Positions 1 through 6,740 of a DNA stretch of 32,220 nt are shown piece after piece. This DNA comes from Johnsonella ignava ATCC 51276. GTDB taxonomy: Bacteria > Bacillota > Clostridia > Lachnospirales > Lachnospiraceae. Positions within the stretch are counted from its first letter, which is position 1. Each line of letters begins with the position of its first letter. The notes under the pieces are model-generated. The model was given only the letters and a program-made list of their open reading frames with translations, was not told the origin of the DNA and did no database searches. The position numbers and the translations under genes are program-made. The stretch lies in NCBI RefSeq assembly GCF_000235445.1, contig NZ_JH378838.1, forward strand, positions 39,602-71,821, in the 5' to 3' direction.

Positions 1-152
1 CTTCTAACCCCTTTTTTATAATTATAGTAGCAGTTAGGGCTAATCCGAACTAGCTTGCATAGCCATCTGAGACCAAAGATTTCTTTATTATCATCGATGA
101 ATCGATATACCACTAATCGATTTCCTTCGCAAAGAATGCCGCTGCTTTTTTT
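1..152 (-). CDS. IS3-family transposase OrfB, N-terminal part (partial, reached by -1 frameshift)
   Basis: In the -1 frame relative to orfA, the minus strand stays open from the slippery run to the window edge. It encodes residues such as YRFIDDNKEIFGLRWLCK and ISPNCYYNYKKG, which match the start of IS3 OrfB upstream of the integrase (DDE) domain. There is no separate start codon with a ribosome binding site, so expression is expected only as the OrfAB fusion. The catalytic domain lies outside the window, so whether the element is still active cannot be judged. Confidence 0.75.
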
Positions 153-397
153 AGGAAAGATATTTCCTTATCTTTCTCATTAAGTAATTGATTAAGTCTT
201 CTGATTTCTTTTGCTTCATTGGATTCAGTGGTACTGTGAGTGGTATAAAGGCATTCTTCTTGGTATTTGTTAACCCATTGACTAATAGTACTTTTAGCAA
301 TGTTATATTCTGCTGAAAGCTGAATGTAAGATTTGTCGCCGGTCATATAGGCTCTAACGACTTCTTTTTTAAAGTCTTCACTGTAACGTACTGACAT
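113..397 (-). CDS. IS3-family transposase OrfA (helix-turn-helix subunit)
   Basis: A 94-residue protein with the typical OrfA layout. An N-terminal helix-turn-helix (about residues 5-45, with YSEDFKKEVV and IAKSTISQWV) binds the IS ends, and a C-terminal leucine-zipper-like coiled coil (about 60-90) mediates dimerisation. A ribosome binding site AAGGAGG lies just upstream of the ATG at 397. OrfA is normally made alone and also as an OrfAB fusion, the active transposase, by -1 frameshifting near its 3' end. The slippery run is present at 145-152. OrfA appears intact. Confidence 0.88.
   Translation of the reverse strand: MSVRYSEDFKKEVVRAYMTGDKSYIQLSAEYNIAKSTISQWVNKYQEECLYTTHSTTESNEAKEIRRLNQLLNEKDKEISFLKKAAAFFAKEID
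145..152 (-). promoter_or_regulatory. Programmed -1 frameshift site of the IS3 transposase
   Basis: On the minus strand a run of seven A followed by G falls in the orfA frame as CTA AAA AAA GCA. This permits tandem slippage by one base into orfB. A-run slippery sites are the usual IS3-family signal, and the orfB frame is open from this point onward. Confidence 0.7.
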
Positions 398-471
398 TTT
401 TATGTCCTCCTTGGATAATAAATATTATATATTATTCGAACAGAGTGTTACAAATTAATTATATCAGTACA

Positions 472-511
472 TGCGCGGTTCCGGCAGTGACTTTTTCTCT
501 TTCTTGTCCAT
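472..511 (-). pseudogene. 5' fragment of a small gene cut by the IS element
   Basis: Minus-strand ATG at 511 is preceded by an excellent ribosome binding site (GGAGG at 517-521, five bases before the start). It begins a frame encoding MDKKEKKSLPEPR before the putative IS end at 471. The rest of the gene would lie beyond the IS, left of the window. Function not recognised. The overlapping frame starting at 536 on the same strand is also open for a short way but lacks as good a ribosome binding site. Confidence 0.45.
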
Positions 512-584
512 AGTAACCTCCATGTATTTGCCTTGTCATTTTGACTAAGGGAGTGGAGAATGGCAGTAGCAATCAGTTTTGGCC

Positions 585-623
585 GGGTGTCCTCTTGCTA
601 AGAATTTGCTAATAGGACCACCC
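585..623. repeat. Hairpin-forming inverted repeat in the element leader
   Basis: The arms GGGTGTCCT (585-593) and AGGACCACCC (614-623) are complementary apart from one bulged base. The loop contains the heptamer TTGCTAA twice. On the minus strand this lies upstream of the truncated gene starting at 511, so it may be part of its leader; this is inferred. Confidence 0.4.
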
Positions 624-749
624 AACGGACACATAAAACTGCGTCAGAATAGGTGTTTTGCACCATAAAGTTCGTTTACTACAAGTCATTCTGCGTAAGG
701 GATGATATTGGAAGTTACATCCGAACCGTGTATCACATGGTAAGCCATA

Positions 750-794
750 CTCCTAAGCGGTAGGTCGGAGGTTCAAATCCTCTCGTGGACGCCA
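750..794 (+). other. 3' half of tRNA-Arg(CCU): putative att site of an integrative element
   Basis: From the anticodon loop (CTCCTAA, anticodon CCT at 752-754) to the encoded CCA (792-794) the sequence is a normal tRNA-Arg. It has the 3' anticodon strand, variable loop, T arm (GGAGG TTCAAAT CCTCT) and acceptor strand CGTGGAC plus discriminator G. The bases left of 750 do not pair with it, and there is no D arm or GTCCACG acceptor strand. Tyrosine recombinases often use the 3' part of tRNA genes and leave such a duplicate at the far end of the element. The remnant keeps a terminator, so it sits at the chromosomal side. It is not expected to make a functional tRNA. Confidence 0.72.
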
Positions 795-802
795 GAGATT
801 TC

Positions 803-842
803 GCCACAAATCCTTATTTTAAAAGGGTTTGTGGCTTTTTTG
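803..842 (+). terminator. Rho-independent terminator following the tRNA-Arg remnant
   Basis: An 11-bp stem (GCCACAAATCC at 803-813 with GGGTTTGTGGC at 825-835, one G-T pair) is followed by six T. This is the expected terminator of the original tRNA-Arg gene. Confidence 0.85.
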
Positions 843-900
843 TTTAAAGATTGCTCCAAATTTAAACATAAAGCTTTCAGAATATAGCTCTCCTCTTGGT

Positions 901-927
901 AAGTATCACACCAAAAGGTGCGTACTT
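901..927 (+). promoter_or_regulatory. Palindromic operator upstream of the flavin oxidoreductase gene
   Basis: An interrupted inverted repeat: outer arms AAGTA (901-905) and TACTT (923-927), inner arms CACC (909-912) and GGTG (917-920), centre AAAA. A -10 box TATAAT lies at 948-953, so the palindrome covers the expected -35 area, a repressor position. HxlR-type redox or electrophile regulators bind sites of roughly this shape, but no regulator gene is in the window, so the binder is a guess. Confidence 0.55.
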
Positions 928-993
928 TATTTTTGAATATAAATAATTATAATTAAAAGTATAGAAGAAATCAAACTGGAGAGAATTCAACAA

Positions 994-2067
994 ATGGATA
1001 TTTTTACGCCACTACAAATAAAACATGTACTATTCAAAAACCGTATTGTTATGGCTCCAATGGTACGTTTTGGTTTTCCAACTAAAGACGGAGAAATGCA
1101 GGACAAGTTGATTCTGGAGTATACAAAGCGTGCAGATAAGGAAATTGGACTGCTAATCAGTCAGGTTATTTCCGTTTCGCCAACAGATAACCTTTCAAAA
1201 GATGTTACTACTTCCGGATATGCCGGAGCTTATTCCGAACAACATATCCCATATTTAAGGAAGATAGCTGAAAGTTGTCATAAAAACGGAAGTCGCTTTT
1301 TTGCACAACTCGGATTAGCCGGATATGCGTATGGCGACATTCATTCAAAGGATATAAACAAGTTAACAACAAATGAACTTGCTTTCATATGTAATCAATT
1401 TATAAATGCTGCAAGGATATGCAAAAAAGCCGGTTTAGATGGAATTGAATTACATGGAGCTCATACTTTCTTTCTTAACATGGTTTCATCGTCCTATTCT
1501 AATCGGAGAAAAGACAGATATGGCGGTGATTTAACCGACAGACTGACTCTGGTAAAAGAAATAATAGATGGTATAAAAGAATTTTCAGCAAATAACTTTC
1601 TTATTTCCTATCGTATGGGCTGGTGTGATAGTTTTAGTGAAGATATAGAAACAGCAATAGCCTTAGAACAGATTGGTATTGATATTCTTCATGTTTCACA
1701 TGGTATACCTGCAAACAGAAAAATAAACACACCGCCGGATTACCAATACAGTGATATAGTTTATACCGGCTGCTACTTAAAAAAATATGTTAGTATCCCT
1801 GTTATAACAGTAGGGGAAATCAAAAATCTTGAAAGAGGAAATGCCTTAATCATACAGAGAGCTTGCGATTTTGTAGCTTATGGTCGTCCATTTTTAGCAG
1901 ATGAATCATTTGTAACACATTCAATTGGAAATATGAGTTATAAATCATGTTTTGAATGTCATAAATGTAAGTGGTTTACAAATGGCGAGAACTGTCCGGC
2001 ACAATTACTTGCGCTTTCTCCAATATCGGAAAATATCCTTTTGAAAAAATCGCACAAGAAACTTTAA
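994..2067 (+). CDS. Old Yellow Enzyme-type NADH:flavin oxidoreductase
   Basis: A 357-residue protein with the FMN-binding TIM-barrel fold of the OYE family. Visible motifs are the N-terminal LQIKHVLFKNRIVMAPM (about residues 7-23), the substrate-binding ELHGAH (152-157, including the active-site His pair) and NRRKDRYGG (170-178). Four cysteines near the C-terminus (319, 322, 325, 334; spacing C-x2-C-x2-C-x8-C) could ligate an iron-sulfur cluster as in 2,4-dienoyl-CoA reductases. The extra FAD/NAD(P)H domain of that larger group is absent. It probably reduces an activated alkene or another electrophile in the cytosol; the substrate is unknown. The start has a GGAG 12 bases upstream. The final 20 or so residues look unlike the family and another frame takes over there (see the downstream remnant). 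Confidence 0.85.
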   Translation: MDIFTPLQIKHVLFKNRIVMAPMVRFGFPTKDGEMQDKLILEYTKRADKEIGLLISQVISVSPTDNLSKDVTTSGYAGAYSEQHIPYLRKIAESCHKNGSRFFAQLGLAGYAYGDIHSKDINKLTTNELAFICNQFINAARICKKAGLDGIELHGAHTFFLNMVSSSYSNRRKDRYGGDLTDRLTLVKEIIDGIKEFSANNFLISYRMGWCDSFSEDIETAIALEQIGIDILHVSHGIPANRKINTPPDYQYSDIVYTGCYLKKYVSIPVITVGEIKNLERGNALIIQRACDFVAYGRPFLADESFVTHSIGNMSYKSCFECHKCKWFTNGENCPAQLLALSPISENILLKKSHKKL

Positions 2068-2129
2068 ACTTTTATGGAGATAAATCAGATTTAATACCGT
2101 TAAACAATAACGAAGCCGTTTTTGCATAA
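1986..2129 (+). pseudogene. Open reading tail in a second frame overlapping the end of the OYE gene
   Basis: In the +2 frame relative to the OYE gene, 47 codons are open and end with TAA at 2127-2129. The part after about 2019 has protein-like composition (NIGKYPFEKIAQETLNFYG and onward). It has no start codon of its own. It may be the original C-terminus of a longer OYE protein after a frameshift, or the end of a second gene fused by deletion. The family is not recognised. A Shine-Dalgarno-like GGAGG at 2139-2143 is followed by no gene, which adds to the impression of an eroded locus. Confidence 0.4.
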
Positions 2130-2170
2130 CAAATTTAGGAGGGTGTGAAATACAACACAACAACAACTGA

Positions 2171-2878
2171 TTATTTAAAATATAGCAGCCCTTGATATAA
2201 CCGTTCTCCATTTATATAATTTAATATATATATCTCAGCATATCCTCCCCATGAAGAAACCTTAACATAACTTAATTCAGGACTGGTTTTATTAATATAA
2301 AGTTCAGTAACTGTTACCCAATGCAGTTTAAAAGATTGTGATGTATATCCGTCTGAATCGGAAGTTTTCCAAGGGATATTAACAAGTTTATTATTAATAC
2401 CTATAAGCATTGCCACCGGAGAATTGCTCTTTAATCCACATTTAATATAATCAGTCGTATTTTCATAATTAAATTCCGAATCCCTGTAAACCGGTTTTAG
2501 GTCTACGCCTCTGTCTTTAGCAAATTTTTCAACTTTACTTCCCAAGTATCTTATAGGCCATACTCCTAACGGTCTGCTGCCAATATGGTGCGGTGTTACA
2601 TAATTGTACATCTCTTTCATATGTTTTATATAATTTTCTTTTGAAAAATCAGAATAGGCATATAAACCTTTATACTTACTGCATCCGGATAAATACGCAG
2701 TAATATTGGAAGCTGCAACTGTACCGCAGCCTCCGTTTTGCCCTATATTATCCCTTTTGTCCTCAAACGCTTTTTTAAACCATGCCTGATCTCCTCCATA
2801 GTACCTCTTATTTGAGTCTATAATTTCAATAAAATCTCCTGCTTTATCCAGCTTATAAGTCAATATGTCTTTTTTCAT
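2171..2878 (-). CDS. Papain-like putative cysteine peptidase (hypothetical)
   Basis: A 235-residue protein without a signal peptide or membrane segment. It shows a cysteine-peptidase-like arrangement: Gln47 and Cys51 in GQNGGCGTVAASN, His186 in LHWVTVTEL, and SSWGG at 208-212. The last lines up with the NSWG motif of papain, but the usual Asn is Ser. The fold is inferred from these motifs alone. The altered third residue leaves it open whether the protein cleaves peptides, acts as a transferase, or is inactive. It is probably transcribed on its own from 2904-2931 and is not overlapped by the ABC operon upstream. Substrate and pathway are unknown. Confidence 0.6.
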   Translation of the reverse strand: MKKDILTYKLDKAGDFIEIIDSNKRYYGGDQAWFKKAFEDKRDNIGQNGGCGTVAASNITAYLSGCSKYKGLYAYSDFSKENYIKHMKEMYNYVTPHHIGSRPLGVWPIRYLGSKVEKFAKDRGVDLKPVYRDSEFNYENTTDYIKCGLKSNSPVAMLIGINNKLVNIPWKTSDSDGYTSQSFKLHWVTVTELYINKTSPELSYVKVSSWGGYAEIYILNYINGERLYQGLLYFK

Positions 2879-2903
2879 TTATCAAATCTTTTATCTTAGA
2901 ATA

Positions 2904-2931
2904 ATAGTATAATTAACCAAAATAATGTAAA
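2904..2931 (-). promoter_or_regulatory. Candidate promoter of the papain-like gene
   Basis: On the minus strand TTTACA (2926-2931) and TACTAT (2904-2909) are separated by 16 bases, 26 bases upstream of the ATG at 2878. The match is moderate, in very AT-rich DNA. Confidence 0.35.
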
Positions 2932-3036
2932 TGGTAAAACCACTTTTAACTCATACAAATCTAATTTAGTATTAATTTGAATTAAATTGTCATGCCTTTT
3001 AAGGAATTTTTACTTTTTCACATAAAAACTGCACCG

Positions 3037-3114
3037 TCAATCTTTATCTGTAAATTTTGCTTTATCTGCTTTGATATTTTCGGCAGAGTCAGTACGAATA
3101 AATATGTTATCCAT
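3037..3114 (-). CDS. Possible 25-residue peptide downstream of the ABC operon
   Basis: An ATG at 3114 opens a 25-codon frame beginning MDNIFIRTDSAENIKADKA and ending in TGA at 3037. It has no cysteine, no hydrophobic stretch and no strong ribosome binding site. It lies 25 bases past the stop of the last ABC gene on the same strand. It may be a chance frame or a gene remnant. It is listed because the ABC operon resembles peptide-immunity systems, where small peptide genes can sit nearby; the function is not recognised. Confidence 0.15.
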   Translation of the reverse strand: MDNIFIRTDSAENIKADKAKFTDKD

Positions 3115-3138
3115 TATCAGTTCTTATTTAATAAGACC

Positions 3139-4005
3139 CTAATCCTCATTAATCCACTCTAAGTCTCTGGAGCGAATAGCCCATATAACAGCCAGTGCCG
3201 ATACACTTATCATAAGCAAAAAGCTGAGTAATATATACTTTAGATCGGGAAAGCGTTTTATTCCATAAAACAGCTGTCCTATTTGGGAGATATCAAGCCA
3301 TAGCACCGGAGCGTAATTAGAAAATATTCCTTTAGGAATAAGATACATATTGTATACCGCTACTGACCATACTATAACAACAGAAGCTGCAACAACAGCA
3401 ATATTTCTTTTAAATATTAAACTTACAGCAAACATAAAAATACCGAAAAATGATATAAGCAAAGTACTCAGTCCGAAAGCTAAAAGCATTGCTTCCATAG
3501 GTTCTAGTCTTACAAGCACCCCATAAGGAACATAAATATCAATCGAATATAGTCCTGATACATTTGTAAGCGAAAGCGTATGTATTATTTTTCCCCATTC
3601 TCCGGTTAATTCAATATTAGGAATACAGAGAACTACAGGAACTATGCACATATATAAACAAAACATAAATGCCGTTTCAAATATGCTTAAAATCTGTGCT
3701 AAAGCCCATTTTAACCTGCCCATTCTAACCAACGAATACATCTCGCTGTACTGCAGGAAAGGAACATCCGAAAACAGGTACACACAGCAAAAACCTATAA
3801 TCATTCTAAATTTTATATTTATTGCCATAATAGGATATATATAGGGGGATATAGGATAATTTTTTGCCTCTATAAAAGTTCTAATAGAGGATATACTTAC
3901 CCAAGCAAATCCGGCATATATAAGACATAAACTTCTAAATCTTGAACTTAAAAATTTATGCTTCGTTAATTCAAAACTATAAAGTAATATTTTCAGTTTA
4001 TCCAT
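3139..4005 (-). CDS. ABC-2-like membrane protein, second permease of the operon
   Basis: A polytopic membrane protein of about 288 residues with around six hydrophobic segments (for example near residues 28-45, 65-85, 105-130, 170-200, 205-230 and 255-280) and a charged C-terminus. It probably forms a heterodimeric channel with the preceding membrane protein, powered by the ATPase at 5943-6587. The start chosen is the ATG at 4005, with AGAGG ten bases upstream. A TTG at 4011 is also possible and would overlap the previous gene a little more. No substrate can be read from the sequence. Confidence 0.7.
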   Translation of the reverse strand: MDKLKILLYSFELTKHKFLSSRFRSLCLIYAGFAWVSISSIRTFIEAKNYPISPYIYPIMAINIKFRMIIGFCCVYLFSDVPFLQYSEMYSLVRMGRLKWALAQILSIFETAFMFCLYMCIVPVVLCIPNIELTGEWGKIIHTLSLTNVSGLYSIDIYVPYGVLVRLEPMEAMLLAFGLSTLLISFFGIFMFAVSLIFKRNIAVVAASVVIVWSVAVYNMYLIPKGIFSNYAPVLWLDISQIGQLFYGIKRFPDLKYILLSFLLMISVSALAVIWAIRSRDLEWINED

Positions 4006-4777
4006 TGGCAACCATCCTCTTAAATCTTATATATATAAATACAGTAAGAAACATTGCTAAAATAAGAGCTACCAAATTCGACCATAAAAGTGTCAGCCAC
4101 TCATTATTCCATACATTATGGTCAGGTGAAAAAATACAGTATATCTCTAAATATAGAGGTTTTTCTGGAAGCTTTCTGGATAAATCTACAATCAGATACC
4201 ATACAATGGCAGGAGCTGCATATACTATCAGCTTATTTTTTACAAACAGAGAGATTAAAGTAGAAAGCAGTGCTAACACTCCATATAAGGTTCCTATCTT
4301 ATATGCTGTAACAGCAACATAAAGAACAAGTTGATTATTTTTTATCATATCTGAAATATCCAATAACAAATCGCCATAATACTCAAGTATACCCCATTCA
4401 TATCTAAGTCCTAAGAGAAAGGTAAAAATAAGACTTCCGATAAACATAGTAAGAACTGCCGAAAAGAATATAACAACCGCTTTTGACAGTATCATTATGC
4501 TAAGTTTATGTCTCGCAAGCTCTTGTCTATAATAATTATTTTCCAAATCCTCACATAAGCTTGAAGCATAAGGCAAACTACAAAACATAATTGCAATTAA
4601 AAATGTTATTGTCTGGAAGCTGTCCACAAAAACATGTATTACTCTTATTTCCGCTTTATAGTCCAAAAGAGAAAGTATAAAAACTCCGATAATACCTAAA
4701 ATGCCAAAAATAAATCTATATCCCTTAAAGCACCTTATAAAGTTATTTCTAATTCCCCTTATTAATGCAGTAATCAT
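3998..4777 (-). CDS. ABC-2-like membrane protein, first permease of the operon
   Basis: A 259-residue protein with about six predicted membrane segments (roughly residues 24-40, 52-70, 100-125, 150-175, 180-200 and 228-250) and no ATPase motifs, consistent with an ABC-2-type permease subunit. Its ATG overlaps the TGA of the upstream lipoprotein gene as ATGA, and its own end overlaps the start of the next permease. The four genes are therefore very probably translationally coupled. LanE/LanG immunity proteins and BcrB have similar size and layout, but similarity is not visible by eye. Confidence 0.72.
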   Translation of the reverse strand: MITALIRGIRNNFIRCFKGYRFIFGILGIIGVFILSLLDYKAEIRVIHVFVDSFQTITFLIAIMFCSLPYASSLCEDLENNYYRQELARHKLSIMILSKAVVIFFSAVLTMFIGSLIFTFLLGLRYEWGILEYYGDLLLDISDMIKNNQLVLYVAVTAYKIGTLYGVLALLSTLISLFVKNKLIVYAAPAIVWYLIVDLSRKLPEKPLYLEIYCIFSPDHNVWNNEWLTLLWSNLVALILAMFLTVFIYIRFKRMVANG

Positions 4778-5877
4778 AATATAATTTCCTTAGCAGTCTG
4801 TGCATCTATAATCATCTGAAAGTTATATGTGTTTTCTCCAATCTGACTCATAGTAACCACCCAGGCAGGACGTACCGTATACTTTGTTTCACTTTCTTTA
4901 ATACATATATAATGTAATTCAAGTTTATTAACTGAATATTTTGCTTCATTCAAAATATCATTATACTTCTTTGCTATACAAGCTGATATCTTATCCATAT
5001 CTGCAAGAACAACTTCTTCATTCTTATCGGAAAAGTCGAATATTCTGTCTATATTTAAGAATTCTATACCTGAACTTGAATATAAAAGCTGTATGGGAGC
5101 ATTGTACTCATTGATATTCTCATCCGCATCAGAGTATTTATATCCTACAGGGACACCGTTTACACTCTGTCTTATACATAGATAATAGCAATTATCCTTA
5201 CTGCTCCAATTCGATTTATAGGCAGATTTATCCAATCCACCATCCATATCAAGTACTTCTTCATTCTCTTTCATAGTTTCATAGTCTAAAGAATACATAT
5301 TTATAAAATAGTCACTTCCCAGTCTCGCTCCTAAACTGTCAAGCTCTTTAAGTATAAGCTCCTTAGCCTCATCCCTGCTTGCAAAATCAAAGTCTGTATC
5401 CTTCATATATAATTCCGCATTTCTATTATCTTCAGATAATGAAAAAGTATGATTTACATACATATATAAATTTTTATAAAAAAATATTCTGGTAGGAGAA
5501 ACCGATAGGTATTCCTCTTTTGTTCCACTATAAGAATCCTCATCCTCGTAGTTTATTGTTTCTGCCACTTCGATACCATTCAGAAGATTCTCTTTAATTT
5601 TTTCCTTATCAAATTTCCTTACTGTTACCTTATAAGATTTAACCTTCATATTTTCAGAAGAGTGTGCAAGCACATCAGCATCGAATTTGACACGCTCAAT
5701 CTCCATATTAATTTTTTCAGGGAAGTTTCCTCCTACTTGAGCTGTTGATGATGAATCCGTACTTTCATTGTTAACGGCACTTGACTCTTGAAGAGTTTTT
5801 TTACTACATGAAGAAGATGTACAGGCTGTCATTATTATCATAAGCATAGGTATAATATATTTCAGTTTTATTTTCAT
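4774..5877 (-). CDS. Lipoprotein encoded within the ABC operon
   Basis: About 367 residues from the ATG at 5877. A signal peptide (KIKLKYIIPMLMIIM) ends in a lipobox MTAC, followed by a Ser/Thr-rich linker, so the protein should be lipid-anchored on the outer face of the membrane. The rest is hydrophilic and has no recognised domain; the C-terminal half (about residues 260-367) has alternating strands and could be a YycI- or PepSY-like module, which is a guess. The ATG at 5919 also has a good ribosome binding site and would add 14 basic residues. Its place between the ATPase and permease genes suggests a surface partner of the exporter, for example a sensor or substrate-capture subunit. Confidence 0.65.
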   Translation of the reverse strand: MKIKLKYIIPMLMIIMTACTSSSCSKKTLQESSAVNNESTDSSSTAQVGGNFPEKINMEIERVKFDADVLAHSSENMKVKSYKVTVRKFDKEKIKENLLNGIEVAETINYEDEDSYSGTKEEYLSVSPTRIFFYKNLYMYVNHTFSLSEDNRNAELYMKDTDFDFASRDEAKELILKELDSLGARLGSDYFINMYSLDYETMKENEEVLDMDGGLDKSAYKSNWSSKDNCYYLCIRQSVNGVPVGYKYSDADENINEYNAPIQLLYSSSGIEFLNIDRIFDFSDKNEEVVLADMDKISACIAKKYNDILNEAKYSVNKLELHYICIKESETKYTVRPAWVVTMSQIGENTYNFQMIIDAQTAKEIIL

Positions 5878-5942
5878 GGACAATCCTCTTTTTGAATGTT
5901 TAATCTTATTCTTATTCATAATCAAAACCTCTCTTTCAAATA

Positions 5943-6587
5943 CTATTTACTCCTTATATTTTTAAGTTTACCTGAATCTATTTCATAGACATAATCACAG
6001 AGAATATCAATATCTTCCCGATTATGACTTGCAAGAAGTATAGTTTTACCTTCACTCTTAAGTCTTATAAAAAGATTTCTCATATCTTCAACTCCCTGTT
6101 TATCAAGTCCATTCATAGGCTCATCTAAAATCAGTATATCCTGCTCCTCCATAATTGCCTGTGCTATGGCTAATCTCTGTTTCATACCCATAGAATACCT
6201 GCTTACTTTCTTTTTGGAAAGCGGATCAAGTCCTACAATCCTCATAACTTCCTCTAAATGCTTTCTATTTCTTTTATTTTTAATTTCATAGAGATAGGTC
6301 AGGTTATCCATACCGCTTAATTCAGATATATAAGCAGGTGCTTCTATTATTACACCCAGGTTAAAATCACTAATATCTGAATTGGACTTACCATTAATTG
6401 TAATAACTCCACTATCCGGCTTTAGAAAACCACATATGCTTTTAAACAAAACTGTTTTACCTGAACCGTTATATCCGACAATACCATATATAAACCCTTT
6501 CTCACAGTTTAAATTTATATTATCCAAAACTTTATGTTGTCCAAAGCTCTTAGAAGCATTTTGAATTGAAATAGTATTAGTATTCAT
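5943..6587 (-). CDS. ABC transporter ATPase of the BcrA/LanF type
   Basis: A 214-residue cytosolic ATPase that drives the two membrane proteins encoded downstream. Motifs are Walker A GYNGSGKT (38-45), a signature YSMGMKQR (131-138), Walker B ILILDEP (151-157) and the switch His188. Where most ABC ATPases have a Q-loop glutamine this one has Glu82 (VIIEAPAYI), the E-loop described for LanF and BcrA-type immunity ATPases. This supports, but does not prove, a role in expelling a membrane-active peptide or antibiotic. It is the first gene of the operon, with AGGAG nearby and a promoter at 6636-6664. Confidence 0.88.
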   Translation of the reverse strand: MNTNTISIQNASKSFGQHKVLDNINLNCEKGFIYGIVGYNGSGKTVLFKSICGFLKPDSGVITINGKSNSDISDFNLGVIIEAPAYISELSGMDNLTYLYEIKNKRNRKHLEEVMRIVGLDPLSKKKVSRYSMGMKQRLAIAQAIMEEQDILILDEPMNGLDKQGVEDMRNLFIRLKSEGKTILLASHNREDIDILCDYVYEIDSGKLKNIRSK

Positions 6588-6635
6588 ATCCTGAAATCTC
6601 CTTAATTCTTAAAAAGACAATTTTAGTAGATTTTG

Positions 6636-6664
6636 AGCATATCATATTCTTAAATAAAGTTCAA
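6636..6664 (-). promoter_or_regulatory. Promoter of the ABC operon
   Basis: On the minus strand TTGAAC (6659-6664) and TATGCT (6636-6641) are 17 bases apart, about 50 bases before the ATPase start. The weak -10 box suits a promoter that needs an activator. Confidence 0.55.
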
Positions 6665-6674
6665 TATTTAAATA

Positions 6675-6714
6675 TATTGAGATGTATTAAGATATATTGA
6701 AGCATATTGAGATT
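6675..6714. repeat. Four tandem 10-bp repeats upstream of the ABC-operon promoter
   Basis: Four adjacent units, TATTGAGATG, TATTAAGATA, TATTGAAGCA and TATTGAGATT, lie end to end. They start 11 bases upstream of the -35 box, so all sit on one face of the helix. Such phased direct repeats are typical of sites where several copies of a response regulator or other activator bind. No regulator is encoded beside them. Confidence 0.7.
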
Positions 6715-6740
6715 TGTATCAATCAATACACTTCACCCCA

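Larger units (their letters stand above)
1..471 (-). mobile_element. IS3-family insertion sequence, upstream end (runs off the window)
   Basis: The segment holds a complete orfA, a -1 slippery run and the start of orfB, all on the minus strand, which is the IS3-family layout. The upstream end is placed at 471, where the minus strand reads TGTACTG; from memory this resembles IS150-group ends, but the partner repeat lies outside the window, so the edge is inferred. Just beyond it the reading frame of another gene begins at 511 and is cut, which supports an insertion junction here. Confidence 0.75.
398..993. other. Gene-poor end of a putative integrated element, then the tRNA-Arg remnant and the OYE promoter
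   Basis: No intact gene is seen. From left to right the segment holds the IS upstream region, a truncated gene start, a leader-like hairpin (585-623), about 120 bases with no clear feature, an orphan 3' half of tRNA-Arg, its terminator, and the promoter and operator of the flavin oxidoreductase gene. A plus-strand frame at 560-601 (RBS GGAG, start ATG, 13 codons) could encode only a tiny peptide and is not called. Confidence 0.6.

Noticed and set aside
560..601. Plus-strand 13-codon frame with a good ribosome binding site
   Set aside because: Too short to call a gene; the same DNA forms part of a hairpin and a minus-strand leader.
750..794. Complete tRNA-Arg gene
   Set aside because: The 5' half is absent: no acceptor 5' strand, no D arm, and the bases before the anticodon loop do not pair with the 3' anticodon strand.
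2005..2211. Minus-strand frame of 68 codons overlapping the ends of the OYE and papain-like genes
   Set aside because: No ribosome binding site, composition unlike a protein, and it overlaps better-supported genes on both sides.
6660..6720. CRISPR-like repeats
   Set aside because: The 10-bp units are directly adjacent with no spacers.
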